From NCBI GenBank assembly GCA_001508595.1, contig LGHA01000007.1, positions 1 through 18,461 of the forward strand: 18,461 bases of DNA, in the 5' to 3' direction. The stretch comes from Anaerolineaceae bacterium 46_22 (lineage in GTDB: Bacteria; Chloroflexota; Anaerolineae; Anaerolineales; Anaerolineaceae). Shown in pieces: positions 1 to 8,034 of the stretch. The notes beneath the pieces are model-generated. The model ran no database searches, had not been told where the DNA came from, and saw nothing but the letters and a program-made list of their open reading frames with translations. Position 1 is the stretch's first letter, and the number at the start of each line of letters is the position of its first letter. Position numbers and translations under genes: made by a program.

Positions 1-612
1 GCCGGCGAAAGGCGCTGGCGAGCTGCACAAAAAGCGGGATTAACCATGGTGCCGGTAATTGAGCGCAGTGTGTCGGAGCAAGGGCAGCTCGAGTTAGCCT
101 TGATTGAAAACCTGCAGCGAGCAGACCTCACACCCTTAGAAATGGCAGAGGCTTATCACACCTTATCAGAACATTTTTCACTCACCCATGAGCAAATAGC
201 GGAGCGAGTCGGTAAAAGCAGAACGAGTGTTACCAACACACTTCGCCTTCTGAACCTGCCTGACCAGGTTAAAAATGCCCTTGCTGAGGATTTAATTAGT
301 GAAGGACATGCAAGAGCGCTTCTGAGTCTGACAACACCCAATGCCCAAAGAGCAGCATTGAGCACCATCCTGAACCTCGGATTGAATGTAAGGCAAACCG
401 AAGCCTTAGTTAAAAAACTAAGCGGCGAAAAACCTCCATCGAGACCTAAACCCGTCCCTTCACCAGAAGCACAGGCGCTCGAGAGCCGTTTACGAAATTT
501 TTTCGGAACAAAAGTTAACCTAAATCAATCAAAAAATGGCGGCAGCCTGGTGATTTATTATTATTCCGATGAGGAATTGAACGATATCCTGGATAAAATT
601 CTGCCAGAATAA
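1..612 (+). CDS. parB: ParB chromosome-partitioning protein, C-terminal part (5' end outside window)
   Basis: The frame is open from base 1, so only the last 203 residues are present; family members are usually about 280-300 residues. ParB is a CTP-dependent DNA clamp that loads at parS sites and works with ParA to segregate the origin. Visible landmarks are the CTP-binding GERRWRA motif (bases 7-27), the second nucleotide motif ENLQR (106-120), and the helix-turn-helix that reads parS (bases about 181-270, LTHEQIAERVGKSRTSV). A proline-rich linker follows, then a C-terminal dimerisation segment. The ATG at 46 is internal and should not be taken as the start, because the GERR motif lies upstream of it. 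ParA would be expected just to the left. I found no sequence resembling the usual parS palindrome in the window. The amidohydrolase starts 4 nt after the stop, so the two genes are probably co-transcribed. Confidence 0.94.
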   Translation, partial: AGERRWRAAQKAGLTMVPVIERSVSEQGQLELALIENLQRADLTPLEMAEAYHTLSEHFSLTHEQIAERVGKSRTSVTNTLRLLNLPDQVKNALAEDLISEGHARALLSLTTPNAQRAALSTILNLGLNVRQTEALVKKLSGEKPPSRPKPVPSPEAQALESRLRNFFGTKVNLNQSKNGGSLVIYYYSDEELNDILDKILPE

Positions 613-616
613 ACCC

Positions 617-2215
617 ATGAAAATATACTACAACGCAAATATCTACACACCAGGTCAACCACGAAAAACAGCCTTTATCGTTGACCACGGCACCTTCATT
701 GCACTTGGATCAGATCAAGAAATTTTAGATTCCTTTTCGCAAGTTAAACGTGCTGTAAACCTTCAAAACAAGACGGTTTGGCCTGGCTTAACGGACAGCC
801 ATGTCCATCTACAAACACTAGCAGACAGCACGGCAATTGTGGATTGTGAAACCCCCACAATAGAAGCTTGCCTTGAACGCGTAAAAGAAGCAGCAGAACA
901 ATTGCCAGCTGGCGCATGGGTGCGCGGACATGGATGGAATCACAACCGATGGAAAAATGGTTTCGGGTCGGCTAAATTACTAGATTCTGTCACAGGAGAT
1001 CATCCTGCTTACCTGACAGCAAAATCTCTGCATGCAGCATGGGCAAATTCAAAAGCATTGGCACTTTCAGGAATAGAAAGCCAAACACCTGATCCACCCT
1101 CAGGCATCATTCTAAGGGACCAAGATGGAAATCCTACCGGCATTTTATTTGAATCGGGTGCGATGGCAAAGCTCGAATCTGCCATCCCAAAACCAGGCCA
1201 AAAGGAAATAATTTCAAACATTAAGAATTTGATACCCAAACTATGGCAAATGGGTTTAATTGGAGTACATGATTTTGATGGATTAGACTGCTGGCAAGCC
1301 TTCCAAACACTTTATCAAAACCAGGAACGATTAATCAGAGTCAGGAAGAGTGTACCCTTCAAGGATCTTGACACCTTCATCAATGCCGGTTTACGTACTG
1401 ATTTTGGAGATGATTGGCTGCAAATTGGTAGCGTGAAGCTTTTTGCTGATGGTGCCCTCGGACCTCAAACAGCAGCGATGCAAAAGCCTTATCTCAACAG
1501 CGAAAACACCGGCACTTTGCTGTTATCAGAAGACGACATTGTAGATATTGGTAAGTATGCGGTGGCGCATGGTCTTGCTTTAGCCATCCATGCCATTGGT
1601 GATCGGGCAAACGAAGTCGTTTTGAACGCTTTTTCAAAACTTCGAGCCTATGAAATCGCATATAAGCTCCCCCATTATAAACACCGAATTGAACATGTCC
1701 AGATCATTGACGATAAGAATCTTCAGCGCATGAAAGAACTGGACATCACGGCATCAATCCAAGCCATCCACGCGCCGTCAGATATGGATATGGCAGACCG
1801 CTATCTTGGGGAAAGAACAAAGAACGCTTATGCCTACCGCTCAATGATAAATCACGGCATAAAAATCCTTTGCGGTTCCGATGCACCTGTTGAACCCATC
1901 AATCCATTTTATGGGCTTCATGCAGCAGTTACTCGCAGAAATTTTAACGGGTTACCCGATGTAAATGGCTGGCATCCTGAACAAAGATTAACAATAGAAC
2001 AGGCAATAAAAGGTTTCACACATAATCCTGCTGCGATTGCATCACGTGGTGGACATCTTGGCAAAATTGAATCGGGTTATAAAGCAGATTTTCTGGTTCT
2101 TAATCAAGATCCTCAGAAAATTGATCCGGAATTGTTAGCAAGTATCAAACCACTTGCCACCTTCATCGAAGGCAATTGTGTATTTAAAGATGATCGGTTG
2201 GACATGGATTTATAA
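617..2215 (+). CDS. YtcJ-type metal-dependent amidohydrolase (Amidohydro_3)
   Basis: A 532-residue cytoplasmic amidohydrolase with no signal peptide. The N-terminal beta-sandwich (residues 1-55) leads into the metal-binding HxH of TDSHVH (His62, His64) and a TIM-barrel. Further family marks are KLFADGALGP (about residue 273), HAIGDRAN (about 324), HRIEHVQ (about 356) and the catalytic Asp in GSDAPVEP (about 420). The C-terminal part (IESGYKADFLVLNQDP) closes the beta-sandwich, as is normal in this family. Members hydrolyse N-acyl, imide or amide bonds, and the substrate cannot be read from the sequence. The start at 617 leaves 4 nt after parB and has no strong ribosome-binding site, which suggests translational coupling. 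The family assignment is firm; the physiological substrate is unknown. Confidence 0.93.
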   Translation: MKIYYNANIYTPGQPRKTAFIVDHGTFIALGSDQEILDSFSQVKRAVNLQNKTVWPGLTDSHVHLQTLADSTAIVDCETPTIEACLERVKEAAEQLPAGAWVRGHGWNHNRWKNGFGSAKLLDSVTGDHPAYLTAKSLHAAWANSKALALSGIESQTPDPPSGIILRDQDGNPTGILFESGAMAKLESAIPKPGQKEIISNIKNLIPKLWQMGLIGVHDFDGLDCWQAFQTLYQNQERLIRVRKSVPFKDLDTFINAGLRTDFGDDWLQIGSVKLFADGALGPQTAAMQKPYLNSENTGTLLLSEDDIVDIGKYAVAHGLALAIHAIGDRANEVVLNAFSKLRAYEIAYKLPHYKHRIEHVQIIDDKNLQRMKELDITASIQAIHAPSDMDMADRYLGERTKNAYAYRSMINHGIKILCGSDAPVEPINPFYGLHAAVTRRNFNGLPDVNGWHPEQRLTIEQAIKGFTHNPAAIASRGGHLGKIESGYKADFLVLNQDPQKIDPELLASIKPLATFIEGNCVFKDDRLDMDL

Positions 2216-2263
2216 TAAACCTCCGGAAAATTAAAATACCCCCAAAATTTAGGTTCGATAAGC

Positions 2264-2269
2264 TATAAT
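2264..2269 (+). promoter_or_regulatory. Candidate -10 box for the tandem-HTH gene
   Basis: TATAAT lies 49 nt before the HTH gene start, in the 103-nt gap after the amidohydrolase. No convincing -35 box is seen 16-18 nt upstream, so this is a moderate candidate only. I see no hairpin terminator in the same gap. Confidence 0.35.
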
Positions 2270-2318
2270 CATCTTAACAAAATTTGATCTGCCAGAATAT
2301 GAGTTCATTGGAAAAAAC

Positions 2319-2978
2319 ATGGAAAAAATTGTTGAACGCATTAAGCAAATTCGCAAATTAAAAAATCGCAGTCTGCATGATTGTGCGAAGGTTCTGAATA
2401 TACCAAAAGAACGCTATCATCATTTTGAGGAAGGCAATGGTGTTCTCAGCTTACCAGAACTCGAATTATTAGCCATTTTTCTTGAAGTTCCAATGCAATC
2501 ATTTTTTCAAGACTTAGATCTGGAATTGGATCAGGCAGCGCTGTTAAGCGAAGAGAAAATGTCCATTTACAAAAACTTGAGAGATAAAATAATCCGAACG
2601 AAACTCAATCTTGAAATGGAAAACAAAGGAATATCATTAGAAAATCTGAATGATAAAACAGGTATCTCGCTGCAATCCTTAAAGTCCTATCAAGAAAATG
2701 GTGAGTCGATACCATTTGATCATTTAACCCAAATAACCGAACACCTTGGTATCCCAATTAATTCGCTTCTTCAAGACACATTTGAATCAGATGAAGAATT
2801 TCTTGTAGAAAAAGATCAAGAACAAACCCAATGGCAGCCCGAATACCAGGATAACAGGGAAATACCTGTTGAAGAAGAAGCTCCTCACACGGTATTGCTG
2901 CAGGGAGTCAAAAGTCTGTCAATAAAGGACCAGGCAGAAATCGCAAAGCTGCTGCTAGAGAAATTAAAAGCCGCCTGA
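2319..2978 (+). CDS. Tandem XRE-type helix-turn-helix protein
   Basis: A 219-residue soluble protein with two weakly similar XRE/Cro-like helix-turn-helix units. The first covers about residues 6-60 (IKQIRKLKNRSLHDCAKVLN, ending at VPMQSFF). The second covers about 92-145 (KGISLENLNDKTGISLQSL, ending at GIPINSLL). Each unit ends in the hydrophobic 'L-x-I/V-P-x-x-x-F/L' turn typical of the family. An acidic, Glu/Gln-rich linker (about 150-190) follows, then a short amphipathic C-terminal helix (SIKDQAEIAKLLLEKLKAA). There is no membrane segment, so it is not a RodZ. It is probably a DNA-binding regulator, but the target is unknown. It is flanked by the parB-amidohydrolase pair and a GNAT gene on the same strand. 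The ribosome-binding site before the ATG is weak. Confidence 0.8.
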   Translation: MEKIVERIKQIRKLKNRSLHDCAKVLNIPKERYHHFEEGNGVLSLPELELLAIFLEVPMQSFFQDLDLELDQAALLSEEKMSIYKNLRDKIIRTKLNLEMENKGISLENLNDKTGISLQSLKSYQENGESIPFDHLTQITEHLGIPINSLLQDTFESDEEFLVEKDQEQTQWQPEYQDNREIPVEEEAPHTVLLQGVKSLSIKDQAEIAKLLLEKLKAA

Positions 2979-2992
2979 TTACTTTTTTACAA

Positions 2993-3015
2993 AATAAATC
3001 CAATGTGGATTTATT
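2993..3015 (+). repeat. Perfect 9-bp inverted repeat between HTH and GNAT genes
   Basis: AATAAATCC and GGATTTATT form a perfect stem around a 5-nt loop (AATGT), starting 15 nt after the HTH gene stop. The stem is AT-rich and has no T-tract on its 3' side, so it is a poor intrinsic terminator. It may be a weak transcript-end hairpin or an operator in front of the GNAT gene. Confidence 0.45.
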
Positions 3016-3034
3016 AATGACATAAAGGTTTCTA

Positions 3035-3904
3035 ATGTTTAATGATAAAACAAGTCCAAAAAAACCTATGATTATCACCGAAGCAAAATCTGAACATTAC
3101 GATCAAATTGCCAGTTTCCTCAACGAAAACAACCAAATTCATCGACATCTGGACTGGTTTGGCACCCTCGATTGGCTTGGGTACCAACCTTATTTATTGT
3201 TGATAAAAGACAAAAAAATTAATGCTGTTTTATGTGCGACACCTGAAAATGACAAATCAGCCTGGATTCGAACCTTTGTGGCAAAAAAAAATCTGCCGCT
3301 CGAAGAAACGTGGCAAAGACTTCTTGATAAAGCAATCAATAAACTCAAAGAGAATGGAATAAATCTACTGGCTGCATTGGCACTGCACAGCTGGTTTGAA
3401 GGGCTGCTGTCCAGTTCTGGATTTAAACATCGACAAAATATCGTCGTGCTCGAATGGGGAGGAAAGCTGCCTTCAGATGCGCCGATAAACCCAGATATAG
3501 AAATTCGCCCAATGAACTTAGCAGATCTCCCAGAAGTCCACGACCTGGACAAAATTGCTTTTCAACCTTTGTGGCAAAATTCTCTCGCCGGGCTAACAAA
3601 AGCTTACGAACAGCCAGGGATCAGCACTGTTGCCGTTTGCCAGGGGATAATTGTCGGGTATCAAATTAGCACTTCCATGACCATTTACGGTCACCTTGCA
3701 CGACTCGCAGTCAATCCTGATTACCAGCGAAGGGGAATTGCATCAGCCCTAGTCTATGATTTGCTGCGTCAATTCGATCAACAAGGGTTTTGGCGGGTAA
3801 CAGTAAACACACAATCTGATAATTCCCCCTCGCTCAAACTCTATAATACATTTGGGTTTGAAAGAACCGGGGAAGAAATCCCGGTCTATAAATTAAATTT
3901 ATGA
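3035..3904 (+). CDS. Two-domain GNAT-family N-acetyltransferase
   Basis: A 289-residue protein that reads as two GNAT folds in tandem. The C-terminal unit (about 157-289) is complete. It carries HLARLAVNPDYQRRGIASAL, with the acetyl-CoA pyrophosphate-binding Q-R-R-G-I-A loop, and ends with the SLKLYNTFGFERTGE segment typical of RimI-like enzymes. The N-terminal unit (about 12-145) has GNAT-like secondary-structure spacing but no clear Q/R-x-x-G-x-G/A loop, so it may be a degenerate half. The predicted reaction is transfer of acetyl from acetyl-CoA to an amine of a small molecule or protein; the substrate is unknown. The start at 3035 is backed by TAAAGG 6 nt upstream. The in-frame ATG 33 nt further on is less likely. 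Confidence 0.9.
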   Translation: MFNDKTSPKKPMIITEAKSEHYDQIASFLNENNQIHRHLDWFGTLDWLGYQPYLLLIKDKKINAVLCATPENDKSAWIRTFVAKKNLPLEETWQRLLDKAINKLKENGINLLAALALHSWFEGLLSSSGFKHRQNIVVLEWGGKLPSDAPINPDIEIRPMNLADLPEVHDLDKIAFQPLWQNSLAGLTKAYEQPGISTVAVCQGIIVGYQISTSMTIYGHLARLAVNPDYQRRGIASALVYDLLRQFDQQGFWRVTVNTQSDNSPSLKLYNTFGFERTGEEIPVYKLNL

Positions 3905-4000
3905 TCAAAATTATTTTCCCTGATTTTTAAGAAACGATTTACAATTAGACTTCAATAAAAATCCAAAATAATTTTCACACCAAAATTACTGAGGGTGACG

Positions 4001-4666
4001 ATGACAAGCAACCAAAACAAACGCGAATTACTACGCCAAAAAAGAAAAGAACAAAAGCGTCGGAAAATTTATACGACGGCAATCATCATAGTCGCTGTGC
4101 TGGCAGTTATTGGCTTATTAGCTTTCTTGCCAAAATTGCTTTCTAAACCCGCCAATTACGATTCCAGCCAGGGTTTTTCCCTCGGAGACCCAAATGCGCC
4201 TGTAAAGGTCGTTACGTTCTCAAGTTATACTTGCGGATACTGCAAAATATTCTCAGAAAGTATGGAGAAAGATTTTATCGAAGATTATGTTGATACTGGA
4301 AAAGTATATTATCGTTACGTGAACATGGCTAACACCAGTGAAGAGTCTATAAACGCTGCAGAAGCGTCCCATTGTGCCGCAGATCAGAACAAATTTTTTG
4401 AATATAAAGGGTTTCTTTATACCTATTCAAGTGCTGCAGAGGGATTTTCTTTAGAAAATCTTATCCGGTACGCAAAATCAGCGCGGCTTGATGCTGAAGC
4501 ATTCGAAGCTTGCATGCTTAGCGACCAATATTCGAAAGCTCATATCGATGATCGTAACTATGCCCAATCCAATGGCGTGACGGCAACACCGACTTTCCTG
4601 GTGAATGACCAGCTGGTTTACAGCAATGAATTGATCACCACTGTTGAAGATCTTTTATCAAATTAA
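4001..4666 (+). CDS. Membrane-anchored DsbA-like thioredoxin-fold protein
   Basis: A 221-residue protein. A very basic N-terminus (residues 8-22) and one transmembrane helix (about 24-44) place the rest outside the membrane. The thioredoxin fold carries a CGYC redox motif (Cys78, Cys81) and the cis-proline loop TATPTFLVN near the C-terminus, as in DsbA and Thioredoxin_4 proteins. It probably oxidises or isomerises disulfides in exported proteins. Two further cysteines (in SHCAADQ and EACMLSD) resemble the extra pair common in this subgroup. I chose the ATG at 4001 rather than the in-frame GTG at 3995 because GAGGG (3991-3995) lies 5 nt before the ATG and overlaps the GTG. A possible -10 (TACAAT, 3940-3945) lies upstream with a weak -35. 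The gene converges on the DUF554 gene. Confidence 0.91.
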   Translation: MTSNQNKRELLRQKRKEQKRRKIYTTAIIIVAVLAVIGLLAFLPKLLSKPANYDSSQGFSLGDPNAPVKVVTFSSYTCGYCKIFSESMEKDFIEDYVDTGKVYYRYVNMANTSEESINAAEASHCAADQNKFFEYKGFLYTYSSAAEGFSLENLIRYAKSARLDAEAFEACMLSDQYSKAHIDDRNYAQSNGVTATPTFLVNDQLVYSNELITTVEDLLSN

Positions 4667-4706
4667 GAAAGATCACATCTCATTGGTCTGAGAACACACA
4701 ATAGAA

Positions 4707-5423
4707 TTAAAAACCCCCAAAAAATCGTTCAATGATGAACACGATCAATGGTGTAACAAATAATGCTGGAAGGAAACTGCCCGTTCTGATTTTCTTGATC
4801 GTTAAAAGGCTGCTTAAGGCAATAGCCATCAAAATTAAGCCGCCGACTGCAGTCATCTCTGTCATCATTCCAGCCGAAAAATACTGACTGAAAAAACCCG
4901 ATAACAAACTGATCAAACCCTGGTAAATAAGTATGGACAAGGCTGAAAAAGCGACGCCAATCCCAAGTGTAGAGGCAAAAGCGATCGAGGCAAATCCGTC
5001 CAATATTGCTTTTATGGTCAGCATTTCATAATTTCCGGTTAATCCATCTTGAATAGACCCGAGGATCGCAATTGGACCAATCACGAAAACCAGAGAGGCA
5101 GTGACAAAACCCTCCACAAAACGCCTCTGTGAAGCATTTTCCTGGTCACTCTTCATAACTGCATTTCTCAGGGTAATCCCGATTCTTTCTAGGCCCTCCT
5201 CAATTTTCCACCATTCACCCAGCATAGCCCCAATTAACAATCCTCCTAGGGGCACAAGTGCATTTTGTGTGTCAATAAAGGAGATTAAGCCGTAACCTAG
5301 GGTAAATAAACCCAACCCAGCAACTATTGTTTCGCGCAATCTTTGTGATAATCGGCCGCCAATTAATACCCCAATTACGGAGCCAACCAGAATTGTCCCT
5401 ACATTGATAAAAGTGCCAATCAC
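4707..5423 (-). CDS. DUF554 family multi-pass membrane protein
   Basis: A 238-residue hydrophobic protein with about seven membrane segments. It matches the DUF554 (YdfK/YqgA) pattern: an N-terminal GTFINVGTILVGSVIGVLIG, the FTLGYGLI segment, GGLLIGAMLGEW, the ASLVFVIGPIAILGSIQDGL block and a C-terminal glycine-rich helix pair. The family is conserved and widespread, and its molecular function is unknown; a transport role is often supposed without proof. The GTG start lies 3 nt after the stop of the adenosyltransferase gene, with AGGGG 8 nt upstream, so the two genes are surely co-translated. No intrinsic terminator with a T-tract was seen in the 40 nt between this gene and the converging DsbA-like gene. 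Confidence 0.92.
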   Translation of the reverse strand: MIGTFINVGTILVGSVIGVLIGGRLSQRLRETIVAGLGLFTLGYGLISFIDTQNALVPLGGLLIGAMLGEWWKIEEGLERIGITLRNAVMKSDQENASQRRFVEGFVTASLVFVIGPIAILGSIQDGLTGNYEMLTIKAILDGFASIAFASTLGIGVAFSALSILIYQGLISLLSGFFSQYFSAGMMTEMTAVGGLILMAIALSSLLTIKKIRTGSFLPALFVTPLIVFIIERFFGGF

Positions 5424-5426
5424 GAC

Positions 5427-5975
5427 CTATGCCCCTTTTACCAATCGAACACCAGGACCAGATAAAGATGCTTCGTAAACCTCAAGAATAAACAATAATG
5501 AGGATAAGCGGTTCAAGTAAGAAATCAGGATTTCCTTAGTGATTTCCTTTGCTTCAAATAAAGCAATTGCTTTGCGCTCTGCTCGTCGAACAATTGTACG
5601 GGCAAGGCTCAATGCCCCGCTTGATGGGTTTTCACCAGGGATGATAAATTCTCGCTGTAAATCGACAAGGCTTTCGACTGCCGCAATTTTTTCTTCAAGC
5701 CACTGAATTTCGTATTCACTGATCTTATCAAAACGGTCGCTGACATCCGGTGAAGCAGACAGCTCAGACATCAAAAAATATAGCTGTTTTTGAATCTCTA
5801 ACAAGATATCTTTTGTGTTCTGCCCAAGAGAAATCGACCTTGCAAATCCTATCGCAGCATTAGCTTCATCAACACTGCCAACAGCGTCGATTCGCAATGA
5901 GTTTTTAGAAATCCGCCCTTCTCCTAAAAACCCGGTATTCCCTGTATCCCCTTTTCCAGTGAAAAATGAAGCCAT
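5427..5975 (-). CDS. pduO: PduO-type cob(I)alamin adenosyltransferase
   Basis: A 182-residue enzyme that transfers the 5'-deoxyadenosyl group of ATP to cob(I)alamin to make adenosylcobalamin. Family marks are the N-terminal ATP loop TGKGDTGNTGFLG, RIDAVGSVDEANAAIGFARS, the FIIPGENPSSGALSLARTIV helix with RRAER, and the closing YLNRLSSLLFIL. It is the MMAB/PduO trimer type, not the CobA/CobO P-loop type. The open frame extends to a GTG at 5996 that overlaps the upstream gene. The ATG at 5975 is preferred because AGGGATGG lies just upstream and MASFFTGKGDTG begins at the usual distance from the ATP loop. It is read between the substrate-binding protein and DUF554. No other cobalamin gene is visible in the window. 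Confidence 0.92.
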   Translation of the reverse strand: MASFFTGKGDTGNTGFLGEGRISKNSLRIDAVGSVDEANAAIGFARSISLGQNTKDILLEIQKQLYFLMSELSASPDVSDRFDKISEYEIQWLEEKIAAVESLVDLQREFIIPGENPSSGALSLARTIVRRAERKAIALFEAKEITKEILISYLNRLSSLLFILEVYEASLSGPGVRLVKGA

Positions 5976-5985
5976 TAATCCATCC

Positions 5986-7689
5986 CTACTCAACACTGTC
6001 AGTTGCTTCTATGTTATTTTCGCCATTCATATCCACACCAGACAGAATGTACCACTCATGAACGTTGTTGAAACGGTCACTGGGTTCAAACAGCGGTCCC
6101 AGTTTGATGCCATTGATATCTTCCGTGACTGCATACGTATAAACAGGATAAAAAAGCGGCAAGGATGGCAGTTCGCGCATGAACAAAACCTGGAAATTTC
6201 GATATAAACGTTCTCGTTCACCAATATCAGACGTCATACGAGCCTGCTCTAAAAATTCACTTGCCGAACGGTTATCCCATTCCGCATAATTTTGGCCTGA
6301 TTGAATCTGTGCCTGTCCCCAAAAGGGATAGGGGTCCGGGTCGGGTGACCGTGTGAAATTGATGTCAACCAGGGCAGTTTCATAATTCCTCAATGAAAGA
6401 TCCTCTAATATATTCTCATACGGCTTAGATTCCAATGTAACATTTACACCCAGCTCTTCCCAATCAGCCTGGATTTGCTCTGCAATCTGCGTGTGTTCTA
6501 CCGTATCAGGATGCATTAAAGTCAAAGAAATTTCAAGATCCGTTTCACTTCGATATACTTCAGCCTCTTCGTCAAAGGTTACACCTGTCGATTCAAACAA
6601 TCGTTTTGCTTCGACCAAATTAAAAGGCACTTTTTCCAGATCATTATAATGTGCCCAGGTGCCTGGCAGAATTGGCCCATTCGCCTGAACGGCTTGTCCA
6701 TTGAATACTTGTTCAATAATTGCATCCCGATTGATTGCCGCCAGCAAAGCTCGCCTGAAATCAGGATTTTCAAGAAAACCTACTTCAGGATTGTTAAGAT
6801 TGAGGTAAGTCATCGTTAAAAGTGGTTCTCGGGTTGTATATACCGATAATTCCGGTTCAGACAGGATATCCGATAGAATGGATGAATGGACTTTTCCTAT
6901 GCCCTCCACTTCACCTTCCCGGTATGCAGTTAAAGCGTCCTGTGAATTCGGATAATAGCGAAAGATGAATTCATCCAAATAAGGGCGTTCAAGAAAATAA
7001 GCATCAAATGCTTCAAGGACGACACCTGCAATTTTTTCATTTTCAACAATCAGACGCTGAAAACGAAAAGGTCCTGTCCCCACTGGCGCAAGGTTATAGG
7101 GGTGATCCACCAATTCATTCATCTCAAGGCCGCCCAGGATGTGCTCTGGGAGGATGCCAAAACTCAAATAATCTAAGAATGGGGCAAAGGGTTCCGGTAA
7201 TAAAAATTGCAGCTGGATGTCGGAAAGCGCAACAACCTCAACCTCAGCCCAAAAATTTCGCAAATCCTCGGGAATTAAATTATGCTTACTTTGGAGCAGC
7301 CCGGTCGTATACAATACATCCTGACTGTTAAAAGGTTCACCATCATGCCAGTACACATCCGTTCGCAGGCTAAAATTGTAAACCGTGCCGTCTCTTGAAA
7401 CGCCCCAGGATTCAGCTAAATCACTTTGTGGAATACCCCTTGAGTCAAATTTCACCAGGCTGTTAAAAATTAGCTGATCAACATCTCGATCCGGTTCATT
7501 ATACAAATCCAAAAAGGGATTTAACCGCATAAACTCACCAATCAATGCCTCAGTATAAACACCGCCTGAAATTGGTGACGGGGTTGATTGGATTTCTTTC
7601 CCATCATCCATTTGCTGAATAATGAGCAATATTCCCACAATCAAGCCGGTTACAAGAACGATCAGTAGTTGCCAACGATATTTTTTCAT
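5986..7689 (-). CDS. Family 5 ABC-type substrate-binding protein (peptide/nickel type), membrane-anchored
   Basis: A 567-residue SBP_bac_5 protein. Residues 5-25 form an N-terminal hydrophobic helix with a basic start (MKKYRW) but no lipobox cysteine and no clear cleavage site, so it is likely held by an uncleaved anchor. A low-complexity linker (about 30-40) leads into the SBP fold. Family marks are LNPFLD, LIFNSLVKFD, DLAESWGVSRDGTVYNFSLR, the VYWHDGEPFNSQDVLYT signature, GTGPFRF, FRRALLAAINRDAII and a C-terminal LPSLPLFYPVYTYAV. Such proteins deliver oligopeptides or similar ligands to an ABC permease, but no permease or ATPase gene is adjacent, so it is an orphan here. The start lies only 12 nt after a hairpin and T-tract, and no Shine-Dalgarno sequence is seen. 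Confidence 0.9.
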   Translation of the reverse strand: MKKYRWQLLIVLVTGLIVGILLIIQQMDDGKEIQSTPSPISGGVYTEALIGEFMRLNPFLDLYNEPDRDVDQLIFNSLVKFDSRGIPQSDLAESWGVSRDGTVYNFSLRTDVYWHDGEPFNSQDVLYTTGLLQSKHNLIPEDLRNFWAEVEVVALSDIQLQFLLPEPFAPFLDYLSFGILPEHILGGLEMNELVDHPYNLAPVGTGPFRFQRLIVENEKIAGVVLEAFDAYFLERPYLDEFIFRYYPNSQDALTAYREGEVEGIGKVHSSILSDILSEPELSVYTTREPLLTMTYLNLNNPEVGFLENPDFRRALLAAINRDAIIEQVFNGQAVQANGPILPGTWAHYNDLEKVPFNLVEAKRLFESTGVTFDEEAEVYRSETDLEISLTLMHPDTVEHTQIAEQIQADWEELGVNVTLESKPYENILEDLSLRNYETALVDINFTRSPDPDPYPFWGQAQIQSGQNYAEWDNRSASEFLEQARMTSDIGERERLYRNFQVLFMRELPSLPLFYPVYTYAVTEDINGIKLGPLFEPSDRFNNVHEWYILSGVDMNGENNIEATDSVE

Positions 7690-7700
7690 ATGTTTAAGAT

Positions 7701-7730
7701 AAAAGGGGCAACCCTTTTGGCGAGTTGCCC
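7701..7730 (-). terminator. Intrinsic terminator behind secG, abutting the SBP start
   Basis: Read on the minus strand, GGGCAAC (7730-7724) pairs perfectly with GTTGCCC (7712-7706) around an 11-nt loop and is followed by CTTTTATCTT. It lies 52 nt after the secG stop. Because the SBP start codon is only 12 nt beyond it, read-through would be needed for SBP expression from the secG promoter, or else SBP has its own promoter inside this short gap. Confidence 0.68.
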
Positions 7731-7765
7731 GATAGTATTAAGTGAGATTTTTTTCGCCAGGGTGC

Positions 7766-7781
7766 TCCGAAAATTTTCGGA
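7766..7781. repeat. 16-bp perfect palindrome next to the secG stop
   Basis: TCCGAAAATTTTCGGA is a perfect 16-bp palindrome that begins directly after the secG stop codon on the minus strand. It has no T-tract on either side, so it is not an intrinsic terminator. It could be an operator for a dimeric regulator of the downstream SBP gene, or a short transcript hairpin. Confidence 0.5.
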
Positions 7782-8009
7782 TTACGCGCCAAACATGACT
7801 GTTAATATGGTTAACAAGAAAAATAAAACACTCAGTCCAATTGTCACCCAAAACAAAACTTTCTCAACGCCTCGACGCTGCGTATAAACGCCGCCCGTGT
7901 CGCCGCCGCCCGTTAATCCTCCCAATCCCACACCCTTACTTTGAAGGATAATGCTCGCTATTAAAGCGATTGAAGTTATAATTAATGCAACACCAAAATA
8001 ATTTGCCAC
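7782..8009 (-). CDS. secG: SecG, preprotein translocase subunit
   Basis: A 75-residue membrane protein with two hydrophobic helices (about residues 3-23 and 50-72). The polar loop between them carries the SecG hallmark, SIILQSKGVGLGGLTGGGD (compare 'LLQ..KG.GL...FGGG'). SecG supports SecYE/SecA protein export. The open frame runs up to 8045 and an ATG exists at 8033. The GTG at 8009 is chosen for three reasons: GGAGG sits 5 nt upstream, the resulting length is typical, and a strong promoter at 8035-8064 would start the RNA near 8028, downstream of the ATG. It is a single-gene unit ended by its own terminator. Confidence 0.92.
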   Translation of the reverse strand: MANYFGVALIITSIALIASIILQSKGVGLGGLTGGGDTGGVYTQRRGVEKVLFWVTIGLSVLFFLLTILTVMFGA

Positions 8010-8034
8010 TCGTGCCTCCTTTTTAACAGACATG

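Noticed and set aside
4678..4693. TCTCA/TGAGA inverted repeat between the convergent DsbA-like and DUF554 genes, considered as a terminator
   Set aside because: Only five pairs and no T-tract on either strand.
5976..5996. GTG at 5996 as the start of the adenosyltransferase
   Set aside because: It overlaps the upstream gene and lacks a ribosome-binding site; the ATG at 5975 has one and fits family N-termini.
6027..6224. Short overlapping frames within the substrate-binding protein gene
   Set aside because: They are shifted reads of the same gene; one merely repeats its sequence out of frame without a start signal.
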